Made by a program: the position numbers and the translations under genes. Below the pieces are notes generated by a model, which saw only the letters and a program-made list of their open reading frames with translations, made no database searches and was not told the DNA's origin. 64,000 bases of DNA, taken from Mimachlamys varia. Lineage: Eukaryota; Mollusca; Bivalvia; Pectinida; Pectinidae. The stretch is taken from the NCBI GenBank assembly GCA_947623455.1, contig OX392529.1, forward strand, positions 50,487,186 to 50,551,185, read 5' to 3'. How positions within the stretch are numbered: position 1 is the first letter of the stretch; every line of letters begins with the position of its first letter. Shown here piece by piece: positions 34,901 to 39,290 of this stretch.

Positions 34901-37555
34901 ATAATTATAGCATTTATTTGGTATACTTATATTGAATACATCGCTTTGTCTACATAGTCCACACATATACATTTATCTAGTTCATTGATAATGCTATTTT
35001 ATGCTTGGTTCCTAGTAAGATATCACCATGGCAAGCTAAGCTAAGACATGATTATAAGTACATAAAAAATGTAACACTTCGGATGAAGTGAAAATGACTG
35101 TTTTTATTCAAAACGGCATGTTTATTAATATAAAAACTTTAGGTAAGTTTTTTGTGAGATGTACTAAAAAGTCTTAGATGGGGTACGAAAACGCTGCCAT
35201 CTTGGCTCTAGGAAAGTAGGCCAGACGGGGAGTTGGTGGGTAATTTTATGTAATATATCAATTTCATACAATATCTTCTAAACTAGGCTCTCGCTTTGAG
35301 GACGTGGCATTAGCTAAGATGTGACCTAAATATACATAACGGGGTGTCGTTACCGAAGAGCAAGACGCTTACCCTTCCGAAACCCCGTATTCATTGAACC
35401 ATTCTCGTGCTAAAGCATGCTTTCTGTGCTCATACTAGCTTTTCTGTAACTCGCTTCAATCATCACAAACGATGAAGTCAAATAAAAATCACTTACGACA
35501 GTTAAGTCTCTTCAAGGTTTTACCAAATCATGAACAGAATATCAGCATTTCTTATTAATGTACAGTTGAAACAAAAAACCTCGGCTTCAGCCCAAAAGCC
35601 ATGTTTAAGCAAGAGAACGGTTTCATGGCTATACGGATCCCGGTCTAAATCCCTTTCTTAAAAAAGATTTTCCGTATAAATCTTTTGTTTGTTGAAGTTT
35701 AATATGATTTTTTTATAGATGGTGACTTAAGGTTGGTCGGAGGAGATGATTCGCTCTCAGGTCGACTGGAAATATATGGACCGACGGGTTTCGGAACTAT
35801 CTGCGATTATAACATGCACACAAATGTTGCTAAAGTTGCTTGTCGTCAACTAGGCTATAAGTATGGATTATGACTTGATTTAAAGGCCCAATATACGTAA
35901 CTTCAGGAAATTTGTCGTCAATCTGAAAAATTCTGAAAAAAAATCCAGATGCAAAAATAAGCCTAAAACGAAGTAAACCTGAGCGGTAACTAACAAGAAA
36001 CTCCTGACAGAAAAATCCAAAGAATTGAAAATAATTCAGCTGCCTTACCGGTTACCGAGTAAGAATTCATCTTGAATATTGCTGATATCAGTTAATCTTA
36101 ACTAAATCTTCAAAAATAATAAGTTATTAGGCTTATTTTTTGCATCAAGTTTTGCCGAAAGTTACGTATATTGGGCCTTTAATACAATCCTTCTGTGGAA
36201 TACTAATCCCATTTGTTTGTGATTTAAATTTCTAATTGGTTGATTGCAAACTATCATGGCTAAATTGGCATAATGAAGCGTTGGTGTTACCAACACCGTT
36301 CCTGCGAAGTTAACATGAAATATTCTGATTATGGATAAAAAAAATTGTGAACTTTTCTAAAAGTTACATATTTAATCAAAAACATTAAAAAATACACAAG
36401 AACATACATTACAATAATCACCTAATTGAAAATTTTGACAGTTGAGGTTCAAATATATTCCTTATCTATATCAATTAATCTATAAGAAATAGATATATAC
36501 TGTATTATTACGCAGAATGATAACTATATGTTACAAGGTATTAATTATAAACACTGTTTATTGAACTTTTCTGTCATCTAATTTCTAATTTTATTGACGA
36601 ATTTTATGACAAGACACATGACAAAATGACCGAGACTCCAATTTGATGACGTCTCAATTGTTGTTTGTTTGGGTTCCATATTTATCAAATGGTAAAGGGA
36701 TAAATATTATATTGATTTCCTCAATTAAATCGGGATAATTTATTAACTAAAACTGCCTCATTTTTCGCCACTTTGTATCGTGTTTCGGAAATATTTTTGT
36801 TTCGTGCAACTGCCAACGTTTCTATAAAATTTAAATCAATACTACCCAGGAAGGTAGGCGTTTATCTTGCTGAAATCAGATTTCACGACCTACATATACA
36901 AGCTTATAGTAATCTCTCATTTTTTACCATGTATAAATTATGTCTGAGGTTGAGGGGTCTACATATAGCTCTCCGCTGGTTACCTTGTCGCTATCATCCT
37001 GTTAATAAAGAATGCTAGATGCTAGATATACGAACTGTTGACAAAGTGAATAAACACTGTCATACAACAAGCAATTTGAAGATTCATATTCGTCAATATT
37101 TTTGACAATTTGAAATTTATTTAAGACACCTGGTCTTTTTGTCTTGTGCTTTTACGAGAGTCTCCATGTAATTTTTTCCTTTGTTTTTTATTTTGCCCCT
37201 TGTTTAATCGATTTTGAGTTTGGATTATGGTTTTGTTGACGCTTTGGTATTCTCTGATTTTTTTTCACATGCAAAAATTTCCCCGTTGACAGTGTGTTTC
37301 ACAAATGAAACACAAACTTTAATTTTGAAAATTAATATCTATCTTCCCCTCTCAAACCATACGTATGTTCATATTTACAGCTACAAGAGCTACACCAGAT
37401 ATTCTGCCTACGGTGCAAGCACTGGGGCAGTGTGGATGCAATATACCGTTTGCAATGGTAACGAGCTAAGACTGGAGTACTGTAGTTTTAGGGGATGGAC
37501 ATATGAACCAAGATGTTCTAACTCCCGTGAACTCGCCGTCACCTGTCAAGTGTAG
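4654..37555 (+). CDS. Secreted protein with PAN/apple-like N-terminus and six SRCR domains (14 exons)
   Basis: Fourteen exons with GT/AG borders join to 2373 bases, 790 residues and a TAG stop. Residues 1-21 are a hydrophobic signal peptide; residues 23-120 hold nine cysteines of PAN/apple-like then EGF-like spacing; six scavenger receptor cysteine-rich domains follow at about 129-230, 239-345, 352-455, 461-560, 570-680 and 686-789. There is no membrane segment, so the product should be secreted. SRCR proteins typically bind microbial surfaces or protein ligands; the ligand here is unknown. Each domain is split over two exons just after the RQLGY-like motif, the gene structure of group A SRCR domains. 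Domains 3 and 6 have the six group A cysteines; 1, 2, 4 and 5 lack C2 and C7. ATG 4654 is chosen because it opens the signal peptide. Exon listing follows. Confidence 0.87.
4933..6111. other. Intron 1, first part: no feature seen
   Basis: AT-rich, with an A-tract near 5462-5477 and A-rich sequence at 5645-5690. No conserved frame or recognisable repeat. Confidence 0.5.
6112..7050 (-). mobile_element. Fragment of a YIDD-type reverse-transcriptase element with 3' tail
   Basis: The minus strand encodes, from about 7040 downward, a reverse-transcriptase segment: [17 protein letters not shown], a one-base slip in a T-run, then [12 protein letters not shown] with the catalytic YIDD near 6850, then [32 protein letters not shown] and KFYGRH. 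Several stops and frame changes show decay. It ends in a tail (6112-6300) that recurs at least a dozen times in the window. The motif order resembles Penelope-type RTs more than LINEs, but the class is not settled. Confidence 0.65.
7059..7690. repeat. Internally repeated element bounded by CCCCTCGCG inverted ends
   Basis: CCCCTCGCG near 7064 is matched by CGCGAGGGG near 7663. Between them a unit with TGACCAAACTTC, GTCCAGCATGGTAATACCTC and GGTCACCGTTACTATTT repeats imperfectly about three times. Repeats of this style are common in molluscan genomes; the superfamily is not known to me. Confidence 0.55.
7843..8017. mobile_element. 175-bp MITE with CAGTCAAACCTGTC terminal inverted repeats
   Basis: CAGTCAAACCTGTC at the left end is the reverse complement of GACAGGTTTGACTG at the right end, and the interior repeats GTCCTTTAT motifs. 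A TA precedes the left end but the right flank is TT, so the target-site duplication is not clean. Short CAGT-ended elements of this kind are usually Tc1/mariner or pogo derivatives. Confidence 0.6.
8285..8425 (-). mobile_element. tRNA-derived SINE-like repeat (minus strand)
   Basis: The minus strand has the B-box-like GGGGTTCGATTCCCC followed by a conserved tail (CCGGGTACTCCGGTTACCTC) seen in widespread animal SINE-like repeats. No clear A box or cloverleaf is left. Confidence 0.45.
8426..9239. other. Intron 1: no gene or repeat recognised
   Basis: AT-rich sequence without a supported frame. Confidence 0.5.
9240..9410. repeat. Nested foldback element
   Basis: An inner perfect hairpin, AAAAGTGGCGAGC and GCTCGCCACTTTT around TTAAAC (about 9310-9341), sits between outer imperfect arms (AATAGAGAATACATG... 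and ...TATGTATTCTATTT). Confidence 0.6.
9411..10844. other. Intron 1: no gene or repeat recognised
   Basis: AT-rich, with an A-rich stretch at 10817-10842. No supported coding frame. Confidence 0.45.
10845..10966 (-). mobile_element. RT-family 3' tail copy
   Basis: Matches the tail of the 6112-7050 element (AACCATAATCCAAACTCAA, GATTTACATGGAAACCC), minus-strand sense. A MITE follows directly. Confidence 0.6.
10966..11221. mobile_element. Foldback MITE (CTCATGCTCAAGCA ends), copy 1
   Basis: Left arm near 10978-11022 (TTCTCATGCTCAAGCA) and right arm near 11170-11213 (TGCTTGAGCATGAGAA) are inverted repeats. Related elements lie at about 18568-18815 and 35380-35640. Confidence 0.6.
11240..11415 (-). 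mobile_element. Diverged RT-family tail copy
   Basis: Recognised by CAACTCAAAATCGAT and a decayed version of the GTCTTCTGCTTCATCGAC region, in minus-strand sense. Confidence 0.4.
11416..11887. other. Intron 1: no feature recognised
   Basis: AT-rich; no supported frame or repeat. Confidence 0.45.
11888..12247 (-). CDS. Unrecognised open segment, possible exon of a minus-strand gene or transposon
   Basis: A 119-codon frame plus stop begins exactly after an acceptor-like TTGACAG on the minus strand (acceptor AG at 12249-12248), with a stop codon just upstream. It includes [35 protein letters not shown] and [19 protein letters not shown], a composition more like protein than random AT-rich sequence. 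I do not recognise the family. It lies antisense inside intron 1 of the SRCR gene. It may be a captured gene fragment, part of a transposon, or chance. Confidence 0.35.
   Translation of the reverse strand, partial: VRSRERIDIISELILFDPRGRYMRIPSEFIQHKLNFVDNSFTIIKLPEKTQPECRRTSFHVLYIRPKKENWQSLKTIYRDGKGPFLLCDDIPSNIYLCGFQLKERSIQKSKARLPFCVY
12248..12989. other. Intron 1: no feature recognised
   Basis: No supported frame; AT-rich. Confidence 0.45.
12990..13240 (-). mobile_element. Strongly diverged RT-family fragment
   Basis: Scattered similarity to the RT core of the 6112-7050 element (for example GAAAGGGAAGGTTCACGA and CATATCGTCGG, the YIDD-DV region), in minus-strand sense. Confidence 0.35.
13436..13640 (-). 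mobile_element. RT-family 3' tail copy, diverged
   Basis: Retains the order of the tail blocks (accession CCATAATC-like block, GAGAATAAGA-CAGGTG, ACACCCGC-ATGCAAATC), minus-strand sense, about 175 bases before SRCR exon 2. Confidence 0.5.
13816..13915 (+). CDS. SRCR gene exon 2: small cysteine-rich linker
   Basis: Acceptor TTTGTTCCAG and donor AAAAG|GTAAAG. It enters in phase 0 and leaves in phase 1. It encodes C99, C104, C110 and C120 ([14 protein letters not shown] ... GGQFC), an EGF-like half-module completing the N-terminal region. Confidence 0.75.
14090..14470 (+). mobile_element. RT-family fragment, plus sense
   Basis: Encodes a decayed version of [26 protein letters not shown] and [11 protein letters not shown], the C-terminal part of the YIDD RT, in intron 2. 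Confidence 0.6.
14500..14930. repeat. 54-bp minisatellite, about 8 copies
   Basis: The unit ACTATGGAATC...AAATATTG.AGT..GTATA recurs every 54 bases. Because 54 is divisible by three, several units stay open in one frame (KYCS.VY.RNTMES). It ends about 50 bases before SRCR exon 3. Nothing suggests it is translated. Confidence 0.85.
14981..15125 (+). CDS. SRCR gene exon 3: first half of SRCR domain 1
   Basis: Acceptor TTGTCCTACAG, donor TACAC|GTAAG, phase 1 in and 2 out. Encodes [16 protein letters not shown] and IVVCRQLNY. The position of C2 is KIYAN, so C2 is absent and only C3 is present. Confidence 0.88.
15613..15870. repeat. Foldback repeat with TTTCACGAGTG arms
   Basis: AATACCAAATATATTTCACGAG is inverted as CACGAGTGAAATAAGTTTGGTAT. 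A sister copy lies at about 55685-55915 and a partial one near 24318-24360. Confidence 0.6.
15875..16846. mobile_element. Candidate hAT-like non-autonomous element
   Basis: GCAGGGGCGTAGCTG at 15875-15889 is matched by CAGCTACGCCCCTGC at 16832-16846, and similarity extends inward (GTGCTTGCACAT / GGGCTTGCACAT in inverse order). CAGGGGCG ends are typical of hAT elements, but no clean 8-bp target duplication is visible. No transposase frame remains. The ribozyme-like repeat starts 12 bases later. Confidence 0.45.
16858..17030 (-). repeat. Partial copy of the hammerhead-bearing repeat
   Basis: Same order as the array unit: GATGACGTAACACACAC, ATGCTGCACCTCTTAAATTT, the ribozyme core, CCAAAAGGTAGGAATCC. 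It stops near AACTAATGTAGAAG. Confidence 0.8.
16937..16980 (-). ncRNA. Hammerhead ribozyme motif with intact core
   Basis: Minus strand: GCATCA, CTGAAGA, stem II GTCCT/AGGAC (5 bp, loop CGT), GAAA, stem III ACA-GC-TGT, A at the cleavage position, TGATGC. Every conserved core base is present and stem I pairs over 6 bp. It is antisense to the SRCR gene, in intron 3. Confidence 0.8.
17031..17825. other. Intron 3: no feature recognised
   Basis: AT-rich with no supported frame; short GGTGGGG...CCCCCAC palindrome near 17106-17128. Confidence 0.45.
17826..17995 (-). mobile_element. RT-family 3' tail copy
   Basis: ATACCAAAGCGTCATCAAAA, CTCAAAATCAATTAAACTAG and CAGGTGTTCCG blocks in minus-strand sense. 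Confidence 0.65.
18404..18960 (+). mobile_element. RT-family tail copy, split by a MITE
   Basis: Plus-sense tail (AAGATGGACGTTTTTGAGTA ... CTTCCGGAACACCTGG) is interrupted at about 18568 and resumes at TCTTATTCTCTTGTACTTTT (18831), ending with the GATTATGGTTTTGTTGACGC block. Confidence 0.65.
18568..18830. mobile_element. Foldback MITE (CTCATGCTCAAGCA ends), copy 2
   Basis: Left arm GTTCTCATGCTCAAGCATGG near 18592, right arm CCATGCTTGAGCAT near 18805. Inserted in the RT-family tail after ACACCTGG. Confidence 0.65.
19002..19240. mobile_element. Relative of the piggyBac-type MITE at 35884
   Basis: Shares ACCGGTAACCG.GTAAGAATT, ATATCAGTTAATCTTAACTA and CGTATATAGGGCCTT with 36047-36180, ending about 40 bases before SRCR exon 4. 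A third, inverted relative lies at 37997-38165. Confidence 0.6.
19283..19473 (+). CDS. SRCR gene exon 4: second half of SRCR domain 1
   Basis: Acceptor GTTGTTTGCAG, donor AAGCG|GTAAG, phase 2 in and 1 out. Encodes [17 protein letters not shown] and YYAAGVIC, giving C5, C6 and C8; C7 is missing. A ribozyme-like repeat begins four bases into the following intron. Confidence 0.88.
19478..19800 (-). repeat. Near full-length hammerhead-bearing repeat abutting a splice donor
   Basis: Starts GAAAGATGACGTAAC directly after the donor GTAAG of exon 4 and runs through the ribozyme core to the GCTATGGAG..CCAGCAAACCT block near 19797. Confidence 0.8.
19561..19604 (-). ncRNA. Hammerhead motif with A9 changed
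   Basis: Stem I, stem II (GTCC/GGAC), GAAA and stem III are intact, but the box reads CTGAAGT, so conserved A9 is U. Activity probably reduced or lost. Confidence 0.6.
19801..20287. other. Intron 4: no feature recognised
   Basis: AT-rich with no supported frame. Confidence 0.45.
20290..20529. mobile_element. 240-bp MITE with TA target-site duplication
   Basis: CTGTTAACCAACATATTTTC at the left and GAAAATAAGTTGGTTTACAG at the right are imperfect inverted repeats, flanked by TA on both sides (20288-20289 and 20530-20531). This pattern fits a Tc1/mariner-type derivative. The interior repeats TTTCGCGGCGATT. Confidence 0.75.
20657..20798 (+). CDS. SRCR gene exon 5: first half of SRCR domain 2
   Basis: Acceptor TTTGTTCTTAG, donor TTCAC|GTAAG, phase 1 in and 2 out. 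Encodes [21 protein letters not shown] and VICRELNF. C2 is replaced (TVRYN); C3 is present. Confidence 0.88.
20799..22403. other. Intron 5, first part: no feature recognised
   Basis: Very AT-rich. A short motif AAATCTTATATT recurs near 21603-21637. No supported coding frame. Confidence 0.45.
22404..22593. repeat. Foldback element with ~58-base imperfect arms
   Basis: The left arm (TTGCATGTCACTATGGGTAA ... CACCCAAAAATA) and the right arm (TATTTTTGGGTG ... GAAGTGACATGCAAC) are inverted repeats around a short G+C-richer centre. Confidence 0.7.
22594..23356. other. Intron 5, last part: no feature recognised
   Basis: AT-rich, ending in the T-rich acceptor of exon 6. Confidence 0.45.
23357..23553 (+). 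CDS. SRCR gene exon 6: second half of SRCR domain 2
   Basis: Acceptor TTAATTACAG, donor TTAATG|GTAAG, phase 2 in and 1 out. Encodes [13 protein letters not shown] and VAAVVCDD, giving C5, C6 and C8. C7 is missing and the usual WLDDV is WRSDP. Confidence 0.85.
23765..24080. mobile_element. SINE-like dispersed repeat
   Basis: Contains GCCGTGATTCGAACTCGCAA, which on the minus strand is a B-box-like GAGTTCGAATC, and ends CTTTCGCGGGATGCCCCTTA. Inverted or partial relatives lie at 24915-24990 and 38240-38385. Confidence 0.45.
24081..25190. other. Intron 6: mostly unassigned
   Basis: AT-rich. A partial foldback relative is near 24318-24360 and a fragment of the 23765 repeat is at about 24915-24990. 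No supported coding frame. Confidence 0.45.
25191..25338 (+). repeat. 74-bp tandem duplication of the exon 7 splice acceptor
   Basis: TAACAG.CATTATAACT.ATTTTTATTTCAG plus the first 40 or so exon bases occur twice, starting at 25191 and 25265. The second copy continues into the real exon. Splicing at the first acceptor (exon start 25222) would meet an in-frame TAA within the duplicated intron. Confidence 0.85.
25296..25434 (+). CDS. SRCR gene exon 7: first half of SRCR domain 3
   Basis: Acceptor TTTATTTCAG, donor TACAG|GTTAAT (a weak donor), phase 1 in and 2 out. Encodes [26 protein letters not shown] and VVCRELGYR. Both C2 (GTIC) and C3 are present, unlike domains 1 and 2. Confidence 0.87.
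25435..25914. other. Intron 7, first part: no feature recognised
   Basis: The coding frame of exon 7 stays open by chance to 25633 beyond the donor, but the sequence loses SRCR character at the splice site. Confidence 0.5.
25915..26200. repeat. Foldback repeats around GGGAAATATGACA / TGTCATATTTCCC
   Basis: GGGCAATATGAAGGTTTAT and TCATATTTCC motifs are repeated in inverse order at 25917-26036 and again at 26118-26190, each ending near GCATAGT or CCTTCATATTGCCCT. Confidence 0.6.
26201..26856. other. Intron 7: no feature recognised
   Basis: No supported coding frame or known repeat. Confidence 0.45.
26857..26942 (-). mobile_element. RT-family tail, left part split by a SINE
   Basis: AAGAGAATAAGACAGGTGTT and CTTCGTCGAAGACACCCGCC in minus-strand sense. 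The same tail appears to resume at 27405. Confidence 0.6.
26943..27404 (+). mobile_element. tRNA-derived SINE nested in the RT-family tail
   Basis: A B-box-like GGGGTTCGATCCCC near 26966 is followed by a long body and a 3' end of the GCGCTTTAGAG ... GGGCGCTATATCAAATG type, then TTTATTATAACTATTATAAG. It sits between the two halves of an RT-family tail. Confidence 0.55.
27405..27640 (-). mobile_element. RT-family fragment, right part
   Basis: Minus strand encodes decayed [20 protein letters not shown] and KFYGRH, the C-terminal RT part, and its adjoining tail. It ends about 40 bases before SRCR exon 8. Confidence 0.65.
27679..27866 (+). CDS. SRCR gene exon 8: second half of SRCR domain 3
   Basis: Acceptor TTTGTTGCAG, donor AGGTG|GTAAG, phase 2 in and 1 out. 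Encodes [32 protein letters not shown]5, C6, C7 and C8 all present. With exon 7 this is a complete six-cysteine group A domain. Confidence 0.9.
27867..28178. other. Intron 8, first part
   Basis: No feature recognised before the LTR. Confidence 0.45.
28179..28644 (+). mobile_element. Solo LTR, 466 bp, with CCAG target-site duplication
   Basis: Begins TGTAACAAAG and ends with the exact inverse CTTTGTTACA (TG...CA ends), flanked by CCAG at 28175-28178 and 28645-28648. Inside are GGGATAAAAAGGGG (TATA-like) and GAATAAAAC (polyadenylation-like) in order for plus-strand transcription. No internal retrotransposon sequence adjoins, so it is a solo LTR left by recombination. The superfamily cannot be told from the LTR alone. 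Confidence 0.75.
28649..29059. other. Intron 8: no feature recognised
   Basis: Extremely AT-rich. Confidence 0.45.
29060..29560. repeat. ~92-bp AT-rich tandem repeat, about 5 copies
   Basis: ATCATTATGG recurs at 29161, 29254, 29350 and 29438 (spacing 93, 96, 88) within a longer repeated unit. Confidence 0.7.
29561..29690 (+). pseudogene. Duplicated exon 9 acceptor and 5' end, joined to a ribozyme-repeat fragment
   Basis: GCTATGCTAAT.GTC.ACCTATGTCA, an AAAG acceptor and GCATTGGGTTATGTGAGGCTGAGTAATGGAAC duplicate the true exon 9 start about 205 bases downstream. After ACATTAGA the sequence switches to GGAGGACGAAACAGCTGGG TAATGCAGTTTAATT, a piece of the hammerhead-bearing repeat. Spliced in, it would read EEDETAG and stop. 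Confidence 0.65.
29812..29953 (+). CDS. SRCR gene exon 9: first half of SRCR domain 4
   Basis: Acceptor TATGTCATAAAG (weak pyrimidine tract), donor TACAC|GTGCGT, phase 1 in and 2 out. Encodes [20 protein letters not shown] and VVCRQLGY. C2 is replaced (TVWHR). Confidence 0.85.
29954..30348. other. Intron 9
   Basis: Contains an A-rich low-complexity stretch (about 30125-30250). No other feature. Confidence 0.55.
30349..30533 (+). CDS. SRCR gene exon 10: second half of SRCR domain 4
   Basis: Acceptor TTGATTTTCAG, donor GGAAG|GTAAT, phase 2 in and 1 out. Encodes [20 protein letters not shown] and [10 protein letters not shown]5, C6 and C8 present; C7 absent. Confidence 0.88.
30808..30958 (+). 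CDS. SRCR gene exon 11: first half of SRCR domain 5
   Basis: Acceptor CCACTGTTAAG, donor TACAG|GTATTT, phase 1 in and 2 out. Encodes [20 protein letters not shown] and [10 protein letters not shown]2 is replaced (AVWES). A second acceptor six bases on (GTCAAG) would keep the frame and drop two residues. The loop before C3 is longer than in the other domains ([10 protein letters not shown]). Confidence 0.83.
30959..31358. other. Intron 11, first part: no feature recognised
   Basis: No supported coding frame. Confidence 0.45.
31359..31700 (-). CDS. Unrecognised open segment, possible captured coding fragment
   Basis: The minus strand is open for about 112 codons from just after an in-frame TGA (near 31700) to TAA at 31361-31359. 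It includes [38 protein letters not shown] and [18 protein letters not shown], with a tryptophan and cysteine content unlike random AT-rich sequence. I do not recognise it. It lies antisense in SRCR intron 11. Confidence 0.35.
31701..32478. other. Intron 11: no feature recognised
   Basis: No supported frame or repeat. Confidence 0.45.
32479..32755 (-). repeat. Degenerate hammerhead-bearing repeat
   Basis: AAAGATGACGTAACACCCAC, AGTATGCCGAAATAAATG, the decayed core and GCAGACGGGTCAGGTGTGT in the usual order. Confidence 0.75.
32565..32608 (-). ncRNA. Hammerhead motif, decayed
   Basis: Stem II (GTCC/GGAC) and GAAA remain, but the box reads CTGGTTT instead of CTGANGA and stem I no longer pairs. 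Inactive. Confidence 0.5.
32762..33086 (+). mobile_element. Penelope-like element fragment (region before GIY-YIG)
   Basis: One open frame ending at TGA 33084-33086 carries [27 protein letters not shown] and [13 protein letters not shown]. This order resembles the connector of Penelope-like retroelements between the RT and the GIY-YIG nuclease, from memory of the family. The RT and nuclease are absent. It follows directly on the degenerate ribozyme-like repeat, in the opposite orientation. Confidence 0.55.
33087..33602. other. Intron 11, last part: no feature recognised
   Basis: No supported frame; ends in the acceptor of exon 12. Confidence 0.45.
33603..33799 (+). CDS. SRCR gene exon 12: second half of SRCR domain 5
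   Basis: Acceptor AATCTTTACAG, donor GCAT|GTAAGT, phase 2 in and 1 out. Encodes [18 protein letters not shown] and [10 protein letters not shown]5, C6 and C8 present; C7 absent ([11 protein letters not shown]). Confidence 0.88.
33847..34002. repeat. Near-perfect 58-bp inverted repeat (large hairpin)
   Basis: The arms 33847-33904 and about 33945-34002 differ at about three of 58 positions; the 40-base centre holds a smaller palindrome, CCGGCTTCGCCG in one orientation. It starts 47 bases after the exon 12 donor. Likely a foldback element. Confidence 0.85.
34003..35339. other. Intron 12: no feature recognised
   Basis: No supported coding frame; no clear repeat. Confidence 0.45.
35340..35640. 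mobile_element. Foldback MITE copy 3, after an RT-family tail piece
   Basis: GTGTCGTTACCGAAGAGCAA and GACGCTTACCCTTCCG match the plus-sense RT tail, then ATTCTCGTGCTAAAGCATGC and the inverse AGCCATGTTTAAGCAAGAG arm follow. As in copy 2, the MITE begins just after the CTTCCG-AACACC block. Confidence 0.55.
35719..35860 (+). CDS. SRCR gene exon 13: first half of SRCR domain 6
   Basis: Acceptor TTTTTTTATAG, donor TATAA|GTATGG, phase 1 in and 2 out. Encodes [25 protein letters not shown] and [10 protein letters not shown]2 and C3 are both present. Confidence 0.88.
35884..36178. mobile_element. piggyBac-type MITE, 295 bp, TTAA target-site duplication
   Basis: AGGCCCAATATACGTAACTT at the left end and its reverse complement at the right end are exact, with TTAA at 35880-35883 and 36179-36182. 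TTAA duplication is diagnostic of piggyBac-like integration. It lies 23 bases after the exon 13 donor. Relatives at 19002-19240 and 37997-38165. Confidence 0.85.
36183..37127. other. Intron 13: no feature recognised
   Basis: AT-rich; no supported frame. Confidence 0.45.
37128..37258 (+). mobile_element. RT-family 3' tail copy
   Basis: CCTGGTCTTTTTGTCTTGTG, GAGAGTCTCCATGTAA and GATTATGGTTTTGTTGACGC blocks, plus sense, upstream of SRCR exon 14. Confidence 0.65.
37381..37555 (+). CDS. SRCR gene exon 14: second half of SRCR domain 6 and stop
   Basis: Acceptor TCATATTTACAG, entry phase 2. Encodes [31 protein letters not shown], then QV and TAG at 37553-37555. C5 to C8 are all present. The protein ends two residues after the last SRCR cysteine, with no tail or membrane anchor. 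Confidence 0.9.
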
Positions 37556-38239
37556 AGGAGACGCTTTACACAATGACGTTTCTTTGTACATGTTGTATAT
37601 ATATACAGTTGTAACTATTTGTTTATATATATAGTATACATCTCTTTTATTTGAGTTAAAGTTGAAGTTAACTATGTTAGAGGGTAGATATATTTGCATA
37701 CATGATAATCATGAAAAATATTTCCAGTAAACAATTGTTAGCTCCCTCTTATATAGAAGATTCGGCACCAAAATGTATTTGTTTTCTGAATTTTTAATCG
37801 CTTTCCTTTCATGACGTTTTCATGCTTTGTTAAAAACAAATGGACACACTTTATATGAAATTCCATTGTACCTTCCTTTGACCAACGTAACCTAATTGGA
37901 TTAGATAAGATTCCTCTTCTTTGATTTTGATTTTGATTTCCAAACATTAACATTTCAAAACACTAAAGTTCCGTAGCAACATCTACTTTACTCTTACTTT
38001 TTATACTTATAGATTTAGTTAAGATTAACTGATAATAAGCAATTCTTGATAAATTCTTACGTGGTTACCGGTACAGCAGCAGTTGAAACGCGGTATTTGT
38101 AAACACGCTTCCATTTTGAACTCTCTTCTAACTTCGACTTATTGTTAGAGTGGGCCCCACTTGAATTATTTTCAATTCTTTGTATCCTTGAGAAATATAC
38201 TTTACTCAGTTTGTTCCAATCTACTCAGCTGTTAGTATG
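37556..38239. other. SRCR 3' UTR and intergenic start
   Basis: The 3' UTR follows the stop; no canonical AATAAA is evident nearby, so the transcript end is unknown. An inverted relative of the piggyBac-type MITE lies at about 37997-38165. Confidence 0.4.
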
Positions 38240-38385
38240 GTTGGGCAGTGCTATAAATTGTAGAATGCTAGCTATCAGCGCCGAAATGGCAGCACCGGTT
38301 ATATGCTTCAAAAGGAGTTAAAGGGGCATCCCGCGAAAGCCTATATGCCTGTTCTTGAATATACATGGCGTCTGCACTGCTAATT
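38240..38385. mobile_element. Relative of the 23765 SINE-like repeat, inverted
   Basis: GAATGCTAGCTATCAGCGCC, GGGGCATCCCGCGAAAGC and GCGTCTGCACTGCTAATTAT match the reverse complement of 23870-24075. Confidence 0.55.
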
Positions 38386-39174
38386 ATATTTTCCTGCTAT
38401 TCCAATATTCAAAGTCCGCTCAAAACGTTTATGATGACCTCTTGCAAAATTGCATTCCTCGAGAGAGCCCTGATAAAAATAGCGGTGATGATGCAACGTG
38501 ACAGGTTTGTCGCAAGTCTCATGTGACCGATTTTACAAAGGGGCCATAAGGGAGGGGACGCGTAATGTATACGACTGATTAAACAGAAACAAAGCCGTGT
38601 ATAAACTTATTGAATCACATACACATTATAATCAGATTGCACACATACCGATATTAAAATGAAGAATAATTATCGGCATATCTGCATCATTTATTGACAC
38701 CAGGAAATATCTATATTAATATATTTACCTGACCGAAATCGAGACCGTTACACATGGGTACGGACTACGGCCATAGTACAAACCTTAATTTATGTAGAAG
38801 GTAATACTTACGAAACCAACTTTTGTAATATTTTGAAAAAAAAATGATGAAAAAAGATTACTTTTGCAGGATGCCCCTTTATCAACATTAACCACGGATG
38901 AAAAGTTTTGAACAGCTTTCAGAAGTGTTTATATAGATATATAATATATATTTCATAAATAGCCATTGCCATTTTTTTATGGAAAATCCATATTCTCAGA
39001 TTTTGTTCCTCGTTTTTATCAATTTTGTTTTAGTTAGGCTTTATGCTATATTTAGGCTTCAAAATTATCTGATTTACTTTGCTTGCCTTTGTATATAAGA
39101 TAAAAGTATCATACATCATTTTAGTGTGGGATCACAGTTTATGTTATTGATGACCTTGTCTTTTTTTCTGGTGC
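38386..39174. other. Intergenic: no feature recognised
   Basis: AT-rich; no supported frame. Confidence 0.45.
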
Positions 39175-39290
39175 TTTTCAAAGGTATCGGTGTAAATTTT
39201 TCCTTAGTTCATTTCCTGCCCCTAGTTTAATCGACTTTGAGTTCGAATTATGGTTTTGTTGATGTTTCGGTATTTTCTTATTTTTCTCTA
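39175..39290 (+). mobile_element. RT-family 3' tail copy
   Basis: TCCTGCCCCTAGTTTAATCG and GAATTATGGTTTTGTTGATG blocks, plus sense. Confidence 0.6.
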
